DNA from: Pseudomonas farris
GTDB taxonomy: Bacteria; Pseudomonadota; Gammaproteobacteria; Pseudomonadales; Pseudomonadaceae
DNA: 64,000 nt
NCBI RefSeq assembly: GCF_019145235.1
Contig: NZ_JAHSTV010000003.1
Coordinates: 186,001 to 250,000 of the forward strand
Direction of reading: 5' to 3'
The notes beneath the pieces are model-generated. The model ran no database searches. It was not told the origin of the DNA and saw nothing but the letters and a program-made list of their open reading frames with translations. Of the stretch, positions 1 through 7,739 are shown in pieces (positions within the stretch are counted from its first letter, which is position 1; each line of letters starts with the position of its first letter). The position numbers were made by a program, and so were the translations under genes.

Positions 1-432
1 CACGAAGATTACGCAGCGGTGTTGTCGGTGAACCTGAATGGTTTCTTCTACATCACCCAACTCGCGATCACCGAGATGGAAAAACAGGGCAGCGGTCACG
101 TCGTCAACATCACCACCAGCCTGGTGGACCATGCCATCGACGGTGTGCCGTCAGTATTGGCGTCGTTGACCAAGGGTGGCTTGAACGCTGCGACCAAATC
201 TCTGGCCATCGAGTACGCCAAACGTGGGATTCGGGTGAACGCGGTTTCCCCGGGCATCATCAAGACGCCGATGCATGGTGAGGAAACTCACGAAGCCTTG
301 GGGAATTTGCACCCGGTTGGGCATATGGGTGAGATCAGCGACATTGCGCAAGCTGTTGTTTATCTGGACAGTGCCAACTTTGTCACCGGCGAGATCTTGC
401 ATGTCGATGGTGGGCAGAGTGCGGGACACTAA
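1..432 (+). CDS. SDR family protein, 5' end cut by window edge
   Basis: This is the C-terminal part of a short-chain dehydrogenase/reductase; the frame is open from base 1 (HEDYAAVLSVNLNGFFY), so the start and NAD(P)-binding GxxxGxG lie outside the window. Visible family marks are the NVNLxG-like helix (SVNLNGFF), the NITTS segment with the active-site Ser, a Lys in ASLTKGGLNAATKSLA, the RVNAVSPGIIKTPM segment and the C-terminal HVDGGQSAGH. The Tyr of the usual YxxxK motif is Ala here (A-S-L-T-K), so a standard SDR redox mechanism is doubtful. The family call is secure; substrate unknown. No clear terminator follows before the convergent gene ending at 499. Confidence 0.85.
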   Translation, partial: HEDYAAVLSVNLNGFFYITQLAITEMEKQGSGHVVNITTSLVDHAIDGVPSVLASLTKGGLNAATKSLAIEYAKRGIRVNAVSPGIIKTPMHGEETHEALGNLHPVGHMGEISDIAQAVVYLDSANFVTGEILHVDGGQSAGH

Positions 433-498
433 GAGCGGTTCAGGAGTAGGGCGCTGTTCACAGCAAGGACGACGACCAGCGCTCTCATCCTTGAGTCA

Positions 499-822
499 TT
501 AACCTCCGAACGGCGCTACCTTGATCGGTTCACCTTTCTTCGCGCATGACGGCGGATTGGTCATACCCAGTGTCAGCAGGTTGCCGCCGTTAATGATGCA
601 GTTGAACTGCTGGTTATCGTTGGTTTTCAGCGCGACATAAGTATTCGTGCCTTCAGTACGACGGCTGACAATACTCAAGTCAGAAGGTGAATAGCCCAAC
701 GCACCGGCACTCTGAGATTTGATCTGCTCATCGGTTAGCGTGTTGGTACTGCTGGCGATGGAGTTGCAGCCGGCCAGGGTGAATAACAGCGCACCAGCCA
801 GGGTTATTTTGTGGAGAGTCAT
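499..822 (-). CDS. small lipoprotein, conserved hypothetical
   Basis: A 107-residue protein that begins MTLHKITLAGALLFTLAGC, a lipoprotein signal peptide with a lipobox (LAGC, Cys at about residue 19), so it is expected to be lipid-anchored in the envelope. The mature part has two further Cys (QQFNCIINGG and NPPSCAKKG) that could form a disulfide. I chose the ATG at 820-822 because TAAGGA lies about 8 bases upstream and the signal peptide starts there; the frame stays open to 936 but the extra residues look non-coding. Function is not recognisable; it stands alone, convergent with the SDR gene. Confidence 0.75.
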   Translation of the reverse strand: MTLHKITLAGALLFTLAGCNSIASSTNTLTDEQIKSQSAGALGYSPSDLSIVSRRTEGTNTYVALKTNDNQQFNCIINGGNLLTLGMTNPPSCAKKGEPIKVAPFGG

Positions 823-967
823 GGGAGTGTTCCTTACTCGTTTGTGTTTCTTGTCGTGTGGTGCCACGTACTGACCGGAAATCACAACTGAGGAAAGCAG
901 TGGCTTGTGAAGCGTAGCAGAGGGAAATCCGCTCATTGGTGGCTGAGAGACTTCTTGTGCTGACTGT

Positions 968-1504
968 TCAGGCCAATGTTGTCCGCGCCACTAAACCCAC
1001 AATATTTTGTTCGGGGCGCGTCGTTGCGCACGTCGAGTCGGCAAGGTGAACGGTTGTCGGGAAGAACAGGGACACCAGGATTGTGCCCCCCATCAGAATC
1101 GGCAGTAGACCCATGATTGTGAAGTAATGACTTCTTCTGGCGTTGCCAAAGTCACGACGTACCAAGGGCCAAAAAGCCAGAAACAGAACGCTGAGAACGG
1201 CCAGCCAGGCTAAGCGCGGAATGAAGTCCCACCCGTCGTACCCGGACTCCCAGATCGCCCAGGCATAGGTGGCCAGAGAAGTTGTGCCGTAGAGGTAGAT
1301 GCCGAGGGACTGTTTCAGGCCGATGAGAATGGCCGATAGCAGCAGGGCGGTGCCCATCATGGCGTAATAGGGGGATCCGCCAGCGGTAACTAAAACGCCC
1401 CCTCTATAGGCAAGTGCCAATCCAAGCAGGGCAACAAATAGGGTGTACACCCCGAACAGAAGGTTCGAGACTCCCGCTCCTCTAGCCAACGTCCTTTGGT
1501 TCAT
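968..1504 (-). CDS. orphan membrane anchor domain like that of quinoprotein glucose dehydrogenase
   Basis: A 178-residue protein with about five hydrophobic segments. Its middle part (GGSPYYAMMGTALLLSAIL, then TYAWAIWESGYDGWDFIPR) resembles the N-terminal membrane domain of membrane-bound PQQ-dependent glucose/quinate dehydrogenases, which carries YYxxxG, WAxWExGxDxWxxxPR and ubiquinone-binding helices. The large periplasmic PQQ beta-propeller that normally follows is absent: the frame stops about 40 residues after the last membrane segment. It may be a remnant of a gcd-type gene or a free-standing membrane protein. The ATG at 1502-1504 is preferred because AGGGATG lies 6-7 bases upstream; longer in-frame starts exist up to 1582. 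Confidence 0.6.
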   Translation of the reverse strand: MNQRTLARGAGVSNLLFGVYTLFVALLGLALAYRGGVLVTAGGSPYYAMMGTALLLSAILIGLKQSLGIYLYGTTSLATYAWAIWESGYDGWDFIPRLAWLAVLSVLFLAFWPLVRRDFGNARRSHYFTIMGLLPILMGGTILVSLFFPTTVHLADSTCATTRPEQNIVGLVARTTLA

Positions 1505-1721
1505 TGCGATCATCCCTGTGTGATTCGATGCGGTTTCGTCCGAGCGGCGCGCATAATTGCTCATTATTGTAATGAAATACAATGTCAGGCGATAAAATTA
1601 ACCACCCCGTGCGGATGAATCGGTATTTTTGTATTTTGTATTGAGTAGAAACAATCGTGCTAAGCTGATTAGCGAGTTCTTGGACAGCGCTCTGACGAAG
1701 CTTCGATCAGTAAATAGGGTG

Positions 1722-2636
1722 TTAGTGGTGCGCTCTATTCCCATCATCTTTTGGCATGACGTCCTGCGAAGTCTTGAGTCGGCCCACTTCGTCCAGATGC
1801 CTCCAGAGAAATTGCGCGGCTTCTTCACGCCGATCAGACTCGATGAGGTCGAGCAAATGGATGTGTTCCTGGCATTGCGCCATAAGACGAGTGCGATCGA
1901 CGTTGGCTTTGTAGCCCATGAAACGCCTGAGTTGATTTTGCTGGCGTATGGCATCAATGAAAAAGACATTTCCGGAGCACTGCACGATCAGTTCGTGAAA
2001 CTGGGCGCCCACTTGGAACAGTTGAGCGCGGGACAAGGTGTGGATATCCCCATCGAGCATCGCCTGCTGTTGCTGCCTGGCCTTGGCAAATGCGGCGTGA
2101 TTGATCTGATAACCGGGCTCAAGCAGGGCGGCCGGCTCGATGGCCATACGGAAGCGGTAGCTTTGGATGTGTGTCTGGGCGTTATGCACGAAGTCTTTAA
2201 GGCTCCATCCTTGCCCCGGCTTGCGCTCCACCATGGCTTCGCTGGCCAGCCTGTTCAATACCTTGAGCAATTGTCCGCGGGGCACTTCGTAACGGCGCAA
2301 CAGCTGCGCTTCGAAAAAGTGGGCAGGTATTTCGCCGCCAAGAATGTCGTCGACTACGCGAAGGTAAAAGTCTTCGAAAGGATCACTGGCGAGAGGGAAT
2401 GTTGCTTCCTGAATCTGCCCTGCGTCCTGCTTCAGAAAGTAGCCACGATTGGGCTCCTGAATGGCGAGATCCCACTCAGCGAGCAAGGCAAACACACGCC
2501 GAATAGGCGAGCGCGAAACACCCAGCGCTTGCGCGAACGTCTGCTCGCGCAACGGCTCACCGGCTTTCATCGACCGGGCGCGAACCAGGTCGATAACGCG
2601 TGGGGCCAACTGCAAGGCGAGGTCTTTCTTGATCAC
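1722..2636 (-). CDS. GntR-family regulator with FCD domain
   Basis: A 304-residue transcription factor. Residues about 1-70 form a GntR winged helix (GEPLREQTFAQALGVSRSPI, ending RGYFLK). A second winged-helix-like stretch (FEAQLLRRYEVPRGQLLKVL, then MVERKPGQGWSL) lies at about 90-150. The rest is an FCD-type all-helical effector domain (FRMAIEPAALLEPG, FHELIVQCSGN, EHIHLLDLIESDRREEA). It is divergent from the racemase/isomerase pair that starts at 2791, so it probably controls those genes in response to an organic acid; that is inference. The opposite strand is open over most of its length but is a codon shadow. Confidence 0.85.
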   Translation of the reverse strand: MIKKDLALQLAPRVIDLVRARSMKAGEPLREQTFAQALGVSRSPIRRVFALLAEWDLAIQEPNRGYFLKQDAGQIQEATFPLASDPFEDFYLRVVDDILGGEIPAHFFEAQLLRRYEVPRGQLLKVLNRLASEAMVERKPGQGWSLKDFVHNAQTHIQSYRFRMAIEPAALLEPGYQINHAAFAKARQQQQAMLDGDIHTLSRAQLFQVGAQFHELIVQCSGNVFFIDAIRQQNQLRRFMGYKANVDRTRLMAQCQEHIHLLDLIESDRREEAAQFLWRHLDEVGRLKTSQDVMPKDDGNRAHH

Positions 2637-2790
2637 AGGCTCTATCTCGAATGGTTAGCTTCAGTCCGTTCCCGTCTGGGCAAATGCCCCCATCGGACTG
2701 GGGTTGGAAAATACCATACGAAGAGGATGTGGGTATCTGCACAAAGAGCGCTGGCGGACTTGTCGAATAACCTTGTCGAGGCACTTAAGG

Positions 2791-3525
2791 ATGAAGGCTC
2801 CACGCATTTTTCTGGTCCACGCGACCGCACTGGCGATCGATCCCATCACGGTGGCCTTTGCCCGGCTATGGCCGGAGGCGCAGATCATCAATCTGCTCGA
2901 AGACTCGTTGTCCCGAGACCGAGTGGAGGAAGGCGGATTAACCACGAGTATGAAGGCCCGCTTTCTGACGCTTTCCCATTACGCAGTACAAAGCGCAGCG
3001 GACGCCATTCTTTTTACCTGCTCGGCTTTCGGCGATGCCATCGACTTATGCAAGCCTGACATTGCCATTCCAGTACTCAAGCCGAACGAAGCCATGATCA
3101 ACCTGGCTCTAACGCAAGCATCGCGTGTTGCCGTGCTGGCGACATTCGAGCCAACCATCACCTCGATAATGGCCGAGTTCAAACAAGTGGCTGAGCGTAG
3201 TGGTCGAGCGTTGGAGGTGGTGCCCTATTTTGTCCCCGGCGCAATGCAGGCACTGAGCGAAGGGGACAAAGAAGATCACGATACTGCCATCGCGGATATG
3301 GCCAGTCAGGTCGGAGCCTGCGATCTGATTTGTTTCGCCCAGTTTTCGATGACGAGCGCCGCAGGGCAAGCACAGGCCTGCTCTGGTCTGCCTGTATTGA
3401 CCACTCCCGATAGTGCAGTGCTGGAGCTGCGAAGGATGCTCCAGGCTGATGATTTCGTTTCTTCCCAGGATGGATGTTTACCCAATGCTCAAGTTCAATG
3501 CTCATCTCGGTTTCCAATTCAATGA
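2791..3525 (+). CDS. Asp/Glu/hydantoin racemase-superfamily protein
   Basis: A 244-residue protein beginning MKAPRIFLVHATALAIDPIT. It has the alternating beta/alpha pattern of the Asp/Glu racemase superfamily and a first catalytic-Cys segment LFTCSAFGD (Cys77). The second Cys segment (usually xCTH) is replaced by LICFAQFSM with Cys181 slightly displaced, so whether it racemises anything is uncertain. GAGG sits about 8 bases before the ATG at 2791; the frame is open back to 2704, but that N-terminus looks non-coding. Its 3' end overlaps the next gene by about 40 bases in another frame, so the two are probably translationally coupled and act on one pathway. Confidence 0.75.
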   Translation: MKAPRIFLVHATALAIDPITVAFARLWPEAQIINLLEDSLSRDRVEEGGLTTSMKARFLTLSHYAVQSAADAILFTCSAFGDAIDLCKPDIAIPVLKPNEAMINLALTQASRVAVLATFEPTITSIMAEFKQVAERSGRALEVVPYFVPGAMQALSEGDKEDHDTAIADMASQVGACDLICFAQFSMTSAAGQAQACSGLPVLTTPDSAVLELRRMLQADDFVSSQDGCLPNAQVQCSSRFPIQ

Positions 3526-4234
3526 GTTGCCTTTTCTACAACGCATCGAAGCTGCCGCAGCAGCTGGTTTTCGGGCGGTGGAATTCCCGTCGCCATACGA
3601 ATTCGACGCAAGTCTCCTGGCCGACCACCTGGCTCAATACAGTCTGCCGCTGATTCAGTTCGCTGCACCGGCTGGCGTTACCAAAGGCATCGCTGCCTTG
3701 CAGGGCAAGGAAGAGGAATTTCGCAGTGGGTTGCTCCAGGCCGCCAGCTATGCAAAGGCGCTGGCGTGTTCGGATGTCCACATCATGTCTGGCGTTACGA
3801 CGCAGGATGAGGCGGCGCTTATTTTCGGGGGTAACCTGGAGTATGCGGTCAAGTACTTCGAAGATCAGGGTTTGCGGCCGCTTATCGAAGTGATCAGTTC
3901 GCAGGCGATGCCGGGCTACTACATGTCTGACTTCAGCAAGGCGCAACAGGTGCTGGAGACCTTTCCAAGTGTTGGGCTGATTCTCGATCTTTACCATGCC
4001 CAGATTCTGACCGCAGATGCAGCAGATGTTCTGGACCGGTTTTATGACAGAACCGTCCATGTGCAGATTGCCGACTGCCCGGGTCGTCACGAACCGGGAA
4101 CGGGGAGCATCGACTTTGCTGCCTTGTTCGCGGCGCTGGAGCAGCGTGGCTATCCAGGATGGATCGGTTGTGAATACCGTCCTTCCGGTTCTACCGTTGC
4201 GAGCCTTGACTGGATAAAGCAGCTAAATGCTTAG
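3485..4234 (+). CDS. hydroxypyruvate isomerase family (Hyi-like) TIM-barrel protein
   Basis: A 249-residue protein of the xylose-isomerase-like TIM-barrel superfamily, close to hydroxypyruvate isomerase/OtnI: MLKFNAHLGFQFNELPFLQR, then AAAAGFRAVEFPSPYEF at the start. Metal-ligand segments are PLIEVIS, LILDLYHAQI and IGCEYRP, and the family's HVQIADCPGRHEPGTG loop is intact. Such enzymes interconvert 2-/3-keto sugar acids such as hydroxypyruvate and tartronate semialdehyde; the real substrate cannot be read here. An alternative in-frame ATG at 3470 would add five residues. The upstream racemase-like gene overlaps the start, and a terminator follows at 4286. Confidence 0.85.
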   Translation: MLKFNAHLGFQFNELPFLQRIEAAAAAGFRAVEFPSPYEFDASLLADHLAQYSLPLIQFAAPAGVTKGIAALQGKEEEFRSGLLQAASYAKALACSDVHIMSGVTTQDEAALIFGGNLEYAVKYFEDQGLRPLIEVISSQAMPGYYMSDFSKAQQVLETFPSVGLILDLYHAQILTADAADVLDRFYDRTVHVQIADCPGRHEPGTGSIDFAALFAALEQRGYPGWIGCEYRPSGSTVASLDWIKQLNA

Positions 4235-4285
4235 TGCTTGCGACGCGTGAACGGGTTTCGGATTTCACGTACGCTAGAAACAACA

Positions 4286-4311
4286 AAGCCCTCGCATTTC
4301 TGCGAGGGCTT
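4286..4311. terminator. intrinsic terminator, likely bidirectional
   Basis: Perfect 11-bp stem (AAGCCCTCGCA / TGCGAGGGCTT) with a TTTC loop, followed on the plus strand by CGTTTTG. It closes the racemase/isomerase operon and also lies 3' of the minus-strand tRNA-Thr. Confidence 0.85.
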
Positions 4312-4320
4312 CGTTTTGTA

Positions 4321-4396
<76 letters not shown>

Positions 4397-5069
4397 GTGT
4401 TAGGGCGACGATTATAGCGATTGGGTTGGTTCTGTAAACCCCTGAATTCAGACTATTTTTATGCAGGCGTTTGATCTGGCGTGAACCAGCACGTTCTTGA
4501 GTTTCTGAAGGGTGCGCCAGGCTCGGCTGTTTTTCATCGTCCATAGCTGCGCTTCAGCGTGTCCGGCGCGTTACAGGGCAGCGGCGAGGTGGTTTTCGGT
4601 GTCGGGGATGGAGGTCTGAAGTTGTGGGCTTTGTGGAAATGGAAGTCCTCCAGGTTGCGCGGCGGGATGTCGAAGGCGGGTTTGAGTGCGCCGCAGGCGG
4701 ATGTCTTCGAAATTCTGTGCATAAGAAATGAACGTCACGGTCGCATCCTGTCGGTCAGTTTTTTCTTGTTCATGACCGTATTGTCGGCGTTCTTGTGAAC
4801 GTGTATTGCAGGGCGCAATTTTCCGCAATGGGTGTCCGGTATTCGGCGGTTATGTCGTTTTGATGAAATGCTTATGCACAATGGACTAGGGGCGACTACC
4901 TGTTCATTACGATTTTGTAGACTCGTTCTCATTTGTCCGCAAATGCCTGTTTTGCGGGTTTTTTATTTGTGTGAACAAAAAATGACCAGCAGTGTTTTGG
5001 GCGTAAAACAGCGTGGATATTGGATCCATGATAAATCTATCAACAGAGTTATCCACAGGCTGTGGCTGT
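4397..5069. other. 673-bp stretch without a convincing gene
   Basis: Only short overlapping frames occur here (up to about 90 codons) and none has a family signature or a good ribosome site. Two small features can be read. One is a terminator-like hairpin at 4937-4957 (CCGCAAA/TTTGCGG followed by GTTTTTT). The other is a single perfect DnaA-box sequence TTATCCACA at 5049-5057. The stretch between about 4700 and 5060 is more AT-rich than its surroundings. A small RNA or a promoter ending at the 4937 terminator is possible but unsupported. Confidence 0.5.
4937..4966 (+). terminator. terminator-like hairpin in intergenic region
   Basis: CCGCAAA, a 7-base loop, TTTGCGG, then GTTTTTTATT. There is no recognisable plus-strand gene upstream, so it may end a small transcript that starts in 4400-4930. 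Confidence 0.5.
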
Positions 5070-6299
5070 TTAAGGGCGTTCTGCAAGGAGTAGGAAATTG
5101 CGCGGCGTGAGTGGAGTTTCACAGAAGGTGCCGAGGCGAACGGTATAACCCTGCTGAATGAGGAAAAGTGCCCGATCAAGTACCAGCCACAGTTCCAGCG
5201 GCCGTCGGAAAAGGCCTCGCAGCAGCTCCAGGTTGCGCACTTCGGCCAATCGCTGCCAACCGGCGGCTTCCAGTGTAGTCCAATCCGGCGCGCCGACTGT
5301 GGATAAGTCTTTGAGTGCAGCCAGATCGCGGCAGTAATCGGCGAAAGGTTTGTCCAGCCAGGCGCTGGGAAGGGAAGGGGTTGGCAGGTATTCATCGATG
5401 CCGCGCAGTTGTCGTTGCAGAAGGTCGAACGCCAAGCGCCGGGCCATGGAGGTGTCGCGCTGACGTCGAACGCGAGCGCCGGCGGTGACGGTTTCGTTCA
5501 TCGGCAGCGCAAGATCATCGAGGGAAAGGTGTAGGTCGGAGCGCTCAGCTGCACAGGAAAGCGGCTGATAGGTGTTCAGACTGATCCGGTTGTAGCAGCA
5601 GGGTGCGATGGCCAGTTGTTTGCAACCGGCGGCGCTGGCGAGCTGGATCAGCCGTACATGCAGGTCGCCGCAGGCGTGCAATGCGACCGGCGTGTGATCG
5701 GCGTTCAATAAAGAGGCTGCGCCAAGCGCGAGTACATCCTGCTCGACATGCAGCGCATGCAATTGATGACGCTGGCTGAGTGCCTGGCCGCTGGCAACCA
5801 GTGCCGGATCGAACTCCAGGCACGTCAATTGTTGCCCGGTTTGCAGCAGGCGTCGCCCCAAATGGCCTTTGCCCGAGCACCAATCCAGCCAATGCTTCGG
5901 TGCCGAAGCGAACTCCAACCGACTGGCGAAGGCTTCGATCTGCTGCCACTTGCGCCCTGGCACATCCACATTCAAGCGATGGCCTGCCGCTTCAAGCGCA
6001 CGTGTCGGCAACTTACCCACCGTGCTCAGCTCGGCAGACATCGCCGCCAATGAAGCAAACGGCTCCGGCGCATCAAGCAAACAAGGTTGGTTATGACTGC
6101 TTTCCGCATCCTCCAGCGACCGCCCGCGTAGCCAAAACGCCAACTCCGGGTAGGACGCTTCCCAAGGCAGTTGCAAATGGGTAAACGGTCGAGGTTTCCA
6201 CAGCGCCTGATGCTCGATCAGAAAAGCATCCAGCGCGGTGAAACGGGCGAGCAGGGCCTCGCCCGTCAGCGCGCAGGAATCAACGCCCTTGGCAGGCAT
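5070..6299 (-). CDS. class I SAM-dependent methyltransferase
   Basis: A protein of about 409 residues with a central Rossmann methyltransferase fold. The SAM motif I is WLDWCSGKGHLG at about residues 137-148, motif II is the acidic CLEFDPAL, and an APCCYN motif near residue 235 is the kind of NPPY-like catalytic loop seen in Methyltransf_32/GSTCD-like methyltransferases. The substrate (RNA, protein or small molecule) cannot be told. The ATG at 6297-6299 gives a 20-base overlap with the end of the upstream permease gene, so it is probably the last gene of the ABC-transporter transcript; a longer in-frame start would overlap more. The C-terminal third is unassigned. Confidence 0.75.
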   Translation of the reverse strand: MPAKGVDSCALTGEALLARFTALDAFLIEHQALWKPRPFTHLQLPWEASYPELAFWLRGRSLEDAESSHNQPCLLDAPEPFASLAAMSAELSTVGKLPTRALEAAGHRLNVDVPGRKWQQIEAFASRLEFASAPKHWLDWCSGKGHLGRRLLQTGQQLTCLEFDPALVASGQALSQRHQLHALHVEQDVLALGAASLLNADHTPVALHACGDLHVRLIQLASAAGCKQLAIAPCCYNRISLNTYQPLSCAAERSDLHLSLDDLALPMNETVTAGARVRRQRDTSMARRLAFDLLQRQLRGIDEYLPTPSLPSAWLDKPFADYCRDLAALKDLSTVGAPDWTTLEAAGWQRLAEVRNLELLRGLFRRPLELWLVLDRALFLIQQGYTVRLGTFCETPLTPRNFLLLAERP

Positions 6300-6969
6300 C
6301 GACGCGCAACCAGCGCTCCAGCAGCTTGAAGCCACGAACCAGCACGTAAGCCATCAGCAGATAGAACATGCCTGCTGCGAAGAAGATCTCCACCGGCAGG
6401 TAGGTGCGGGCAATGATGGTGCGGGCCATGCCGGTCAGTTCCAGCAAGGTCACGGTGCTGGCCAGGGCGCTGGCTTTGAGCATCAGGATCACTTCGTTAC
6501 TGTAGGCCGGCAGGCCGATGCGCGCAGCACGCGGTAGCATAATGTAGAACAGCGCTTTGGCCCGGGACATGCCCAGCGCCCGCGCCGCTTCAATCTCGCC
6601 CGGCGGAATCGCCTGGATCGCGCCACGCAGGATCTCGGCGATATAGGCCGCGGTGTGTAGGGTCATGGTCGCGGTAGCGCACCAGAATGGACTGCGCAGA
6701 TAGGGCCACATCGAACTGTTACGCACCGCGTCGAACTGCGCCAAGCCGTAATAGACCAGAAACAGCTGAACCAGCAACGGCGTACCACGGAAAAAGAAGA
6801 TGTAGCCGTAGGGGAATGCCCGCACGTACCAGAGTCGCGACGAGCGAGCGATGCCCAGCGGAATCGCCAGCAGCAACCCGGCAATCACGGCGATAGCCAC
6901 CAGTTCCAGAGTCAGTGTCGCGCCCTGAGCCAGTTTCGGCAGCCACTTGATGATGACTTCCCAGTTCAT
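6280..6969 (-). CDS. polar amino acid ABC transporter permease, HisM-like
   Basis: A 229-residue inner-membrane permease of the His/Glu/Gln/Arg family beginning MNWEVIIKWLPKLAQGATLT. It has about five membrane segments and the cytoplasmic EAA loop (EIEAARALGMSRAKALFYIM) that docks onto the ATPase. It is expected to pair with the HisQ-like permease. The ATG at 6967-6969 overlaps that gene's TGA as ATGA, so translation is coupled. The frame runs open to 7215, but the extra sequence is antisense to nothing and overlaps the partner gene, so it is not used. Confidence 0.9.
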   Translation of the reverse strand: MNWEVIIKWLPKLAQGATLTLELVAIAVIAGLLLAIPLGIARSSRLWYVRAFPYGYIFFFRGTPLLVQLFLVYYGLAQFDAVRNSSMWPYLRSPFWCATATMTLHTAAYIAEILRGAIQAIPPGEIEAARALGMSRAKALFYIMLPRAARIGLPAYSNEVILMLKASALASTVTLLELTGMARTIIARTYLPVEIFFAAGMFYLLMAYVLVRGFKLLERWLRVDACQGR

Positions 6970-7661
6970 TGGGTGCTCCTCGCGAAGCCGCGAGCGGCGC
7001 GTCGTTCCATAAAGTGCATGCCGGTCATGGCCAGAATTGTCAGGCCCAGATACATGAAGGCGGCCACCATATAGAAGGTGAACGGTTGCTTGGATATGGT
7101 CACGCCGATTTGTGTGTGACGCATGATTTCTTCCAGGCCGATGACGGAGACCAGTGCGGTGTCTTTCATCAGGATCATGAACAGGTTGCCCAGGCCGGGA
7201 AGTGCGATGCGCCACATCTGCGGCATGATCAGCCGGGTAAAGATGCGGAATTTCGACAGGCCCAGGGCCACGCCGGCTTCACGGTGACCCTTTGGGATCG
7301 CCAGAATCGCACCGCGAAACACTTCCGTGGCGTAGGCGCCAAAGCACAGCCCCAGCGCAATCACGCCGGCGGCGAAGGCGTTGAGTTCGAGGTCGGGGTT
7401 GCCGAAGAACTCGCCCAGGGCACGCATCAGGTTGACCGTGCCGAAGTAGATCAACAGCACCCAAAGCAATTCCGGGATACCGCGAACCAGCGTCGAATAA
7501 GTGCCGCCAAGCCATTGCAGCGGCTTGTACGGGGAAGTCTTGGCCAAGGCGCCGAGCAGACCGAGCACCAGCCCCAGGCACAAGGCCGAGAGTGCCAGTT
7601 TCACAGTCATCAGCGCACCAGCGGCGAGCGCCGGGCCGAATCCGTAGAGGTCGATAATCAT
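6966..7661 (-). CDS. polar amino acid ABC transporter permease, HisQ-like
   Basis: A 231-residue permease beginning MIIDLYGFGPALAAGALMTV. It has several membrane helices and the EAA loop (REAGVALGLSKFRIFTRLIM). It forms the membrane channel with the HisM-like subunit for import of an amino acid such as His, Lys, Arg or ornithine, to judge by the binding protein. It lies 78 bases after the binding-protein gene, and that gap contains a strong 12-bp hairpin. Such an arrangement fits one transcript in which the binding protein is made in excess. Confidence 0.9.
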   Translation of the reverse strand: MIIDLYGFGPALAAGALMTVKLALSALCLGLVLGLLGALAKTSPYKPLQWLGGTYSTLVRGIPELLWVLLIYFGTVNLMRALGEFFGNPDLELNAFAAGVIALGLCFGAYATEVFRGAILAIPKGHREAGVALGLSKFRIFTRLIMPQMWRIALPGLGNLFMILMKDTALVSVIGLEEIMRHTQIGVTISKQPFTFYMVAAFMYLGLTILAMTGMHFMERRAARGFARSTQ

Positions 7662-7696
7662 GGAATTCTTTTCAAATCGCGGCAGGCAACGCCAAG

Positions 7697-7726
7697 GACC
7701 GGCGCCGTCAGCGAACGGCGCCGGTC
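7697..7726 (-). other. stable intergenic RNA hairpin between binding protein and permease genes
   Basis: Perfect 12-bp GC-rich stem (GACCGGCGCCGT / ACGGCGCCGGTC) with a 6-base loop and no T-run. In binding-protein transport operons such hairpins slow 3' decay of the upstream message; that role is inferred here from position. Confidence 0.6.
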
Positions 7727-7739
7727 AGGCAGGTCAGAA

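Noticed and set aside
1629..3059. 476-codon plus-strand frame
   Set aside because: It runs antisense through the GntR gene and into the racemase gene; no domain is recognisable, and high-GC codon structure explains it.
5049..5057. Replication origin at a DnaA box
   Set aside because: Only one perfect TTATCCACA is present, with no cluster of boxes and no dnaA/dnaN genes; one copy is expected by chance or as a regulatory site.
4559..5110. Short frames of 60-92 codons in the 4.4-5.1 kb gap
   Set aside because: They overlap on both strands, with no signature, no good ribosome site and no membrane or signal segment that convinces.
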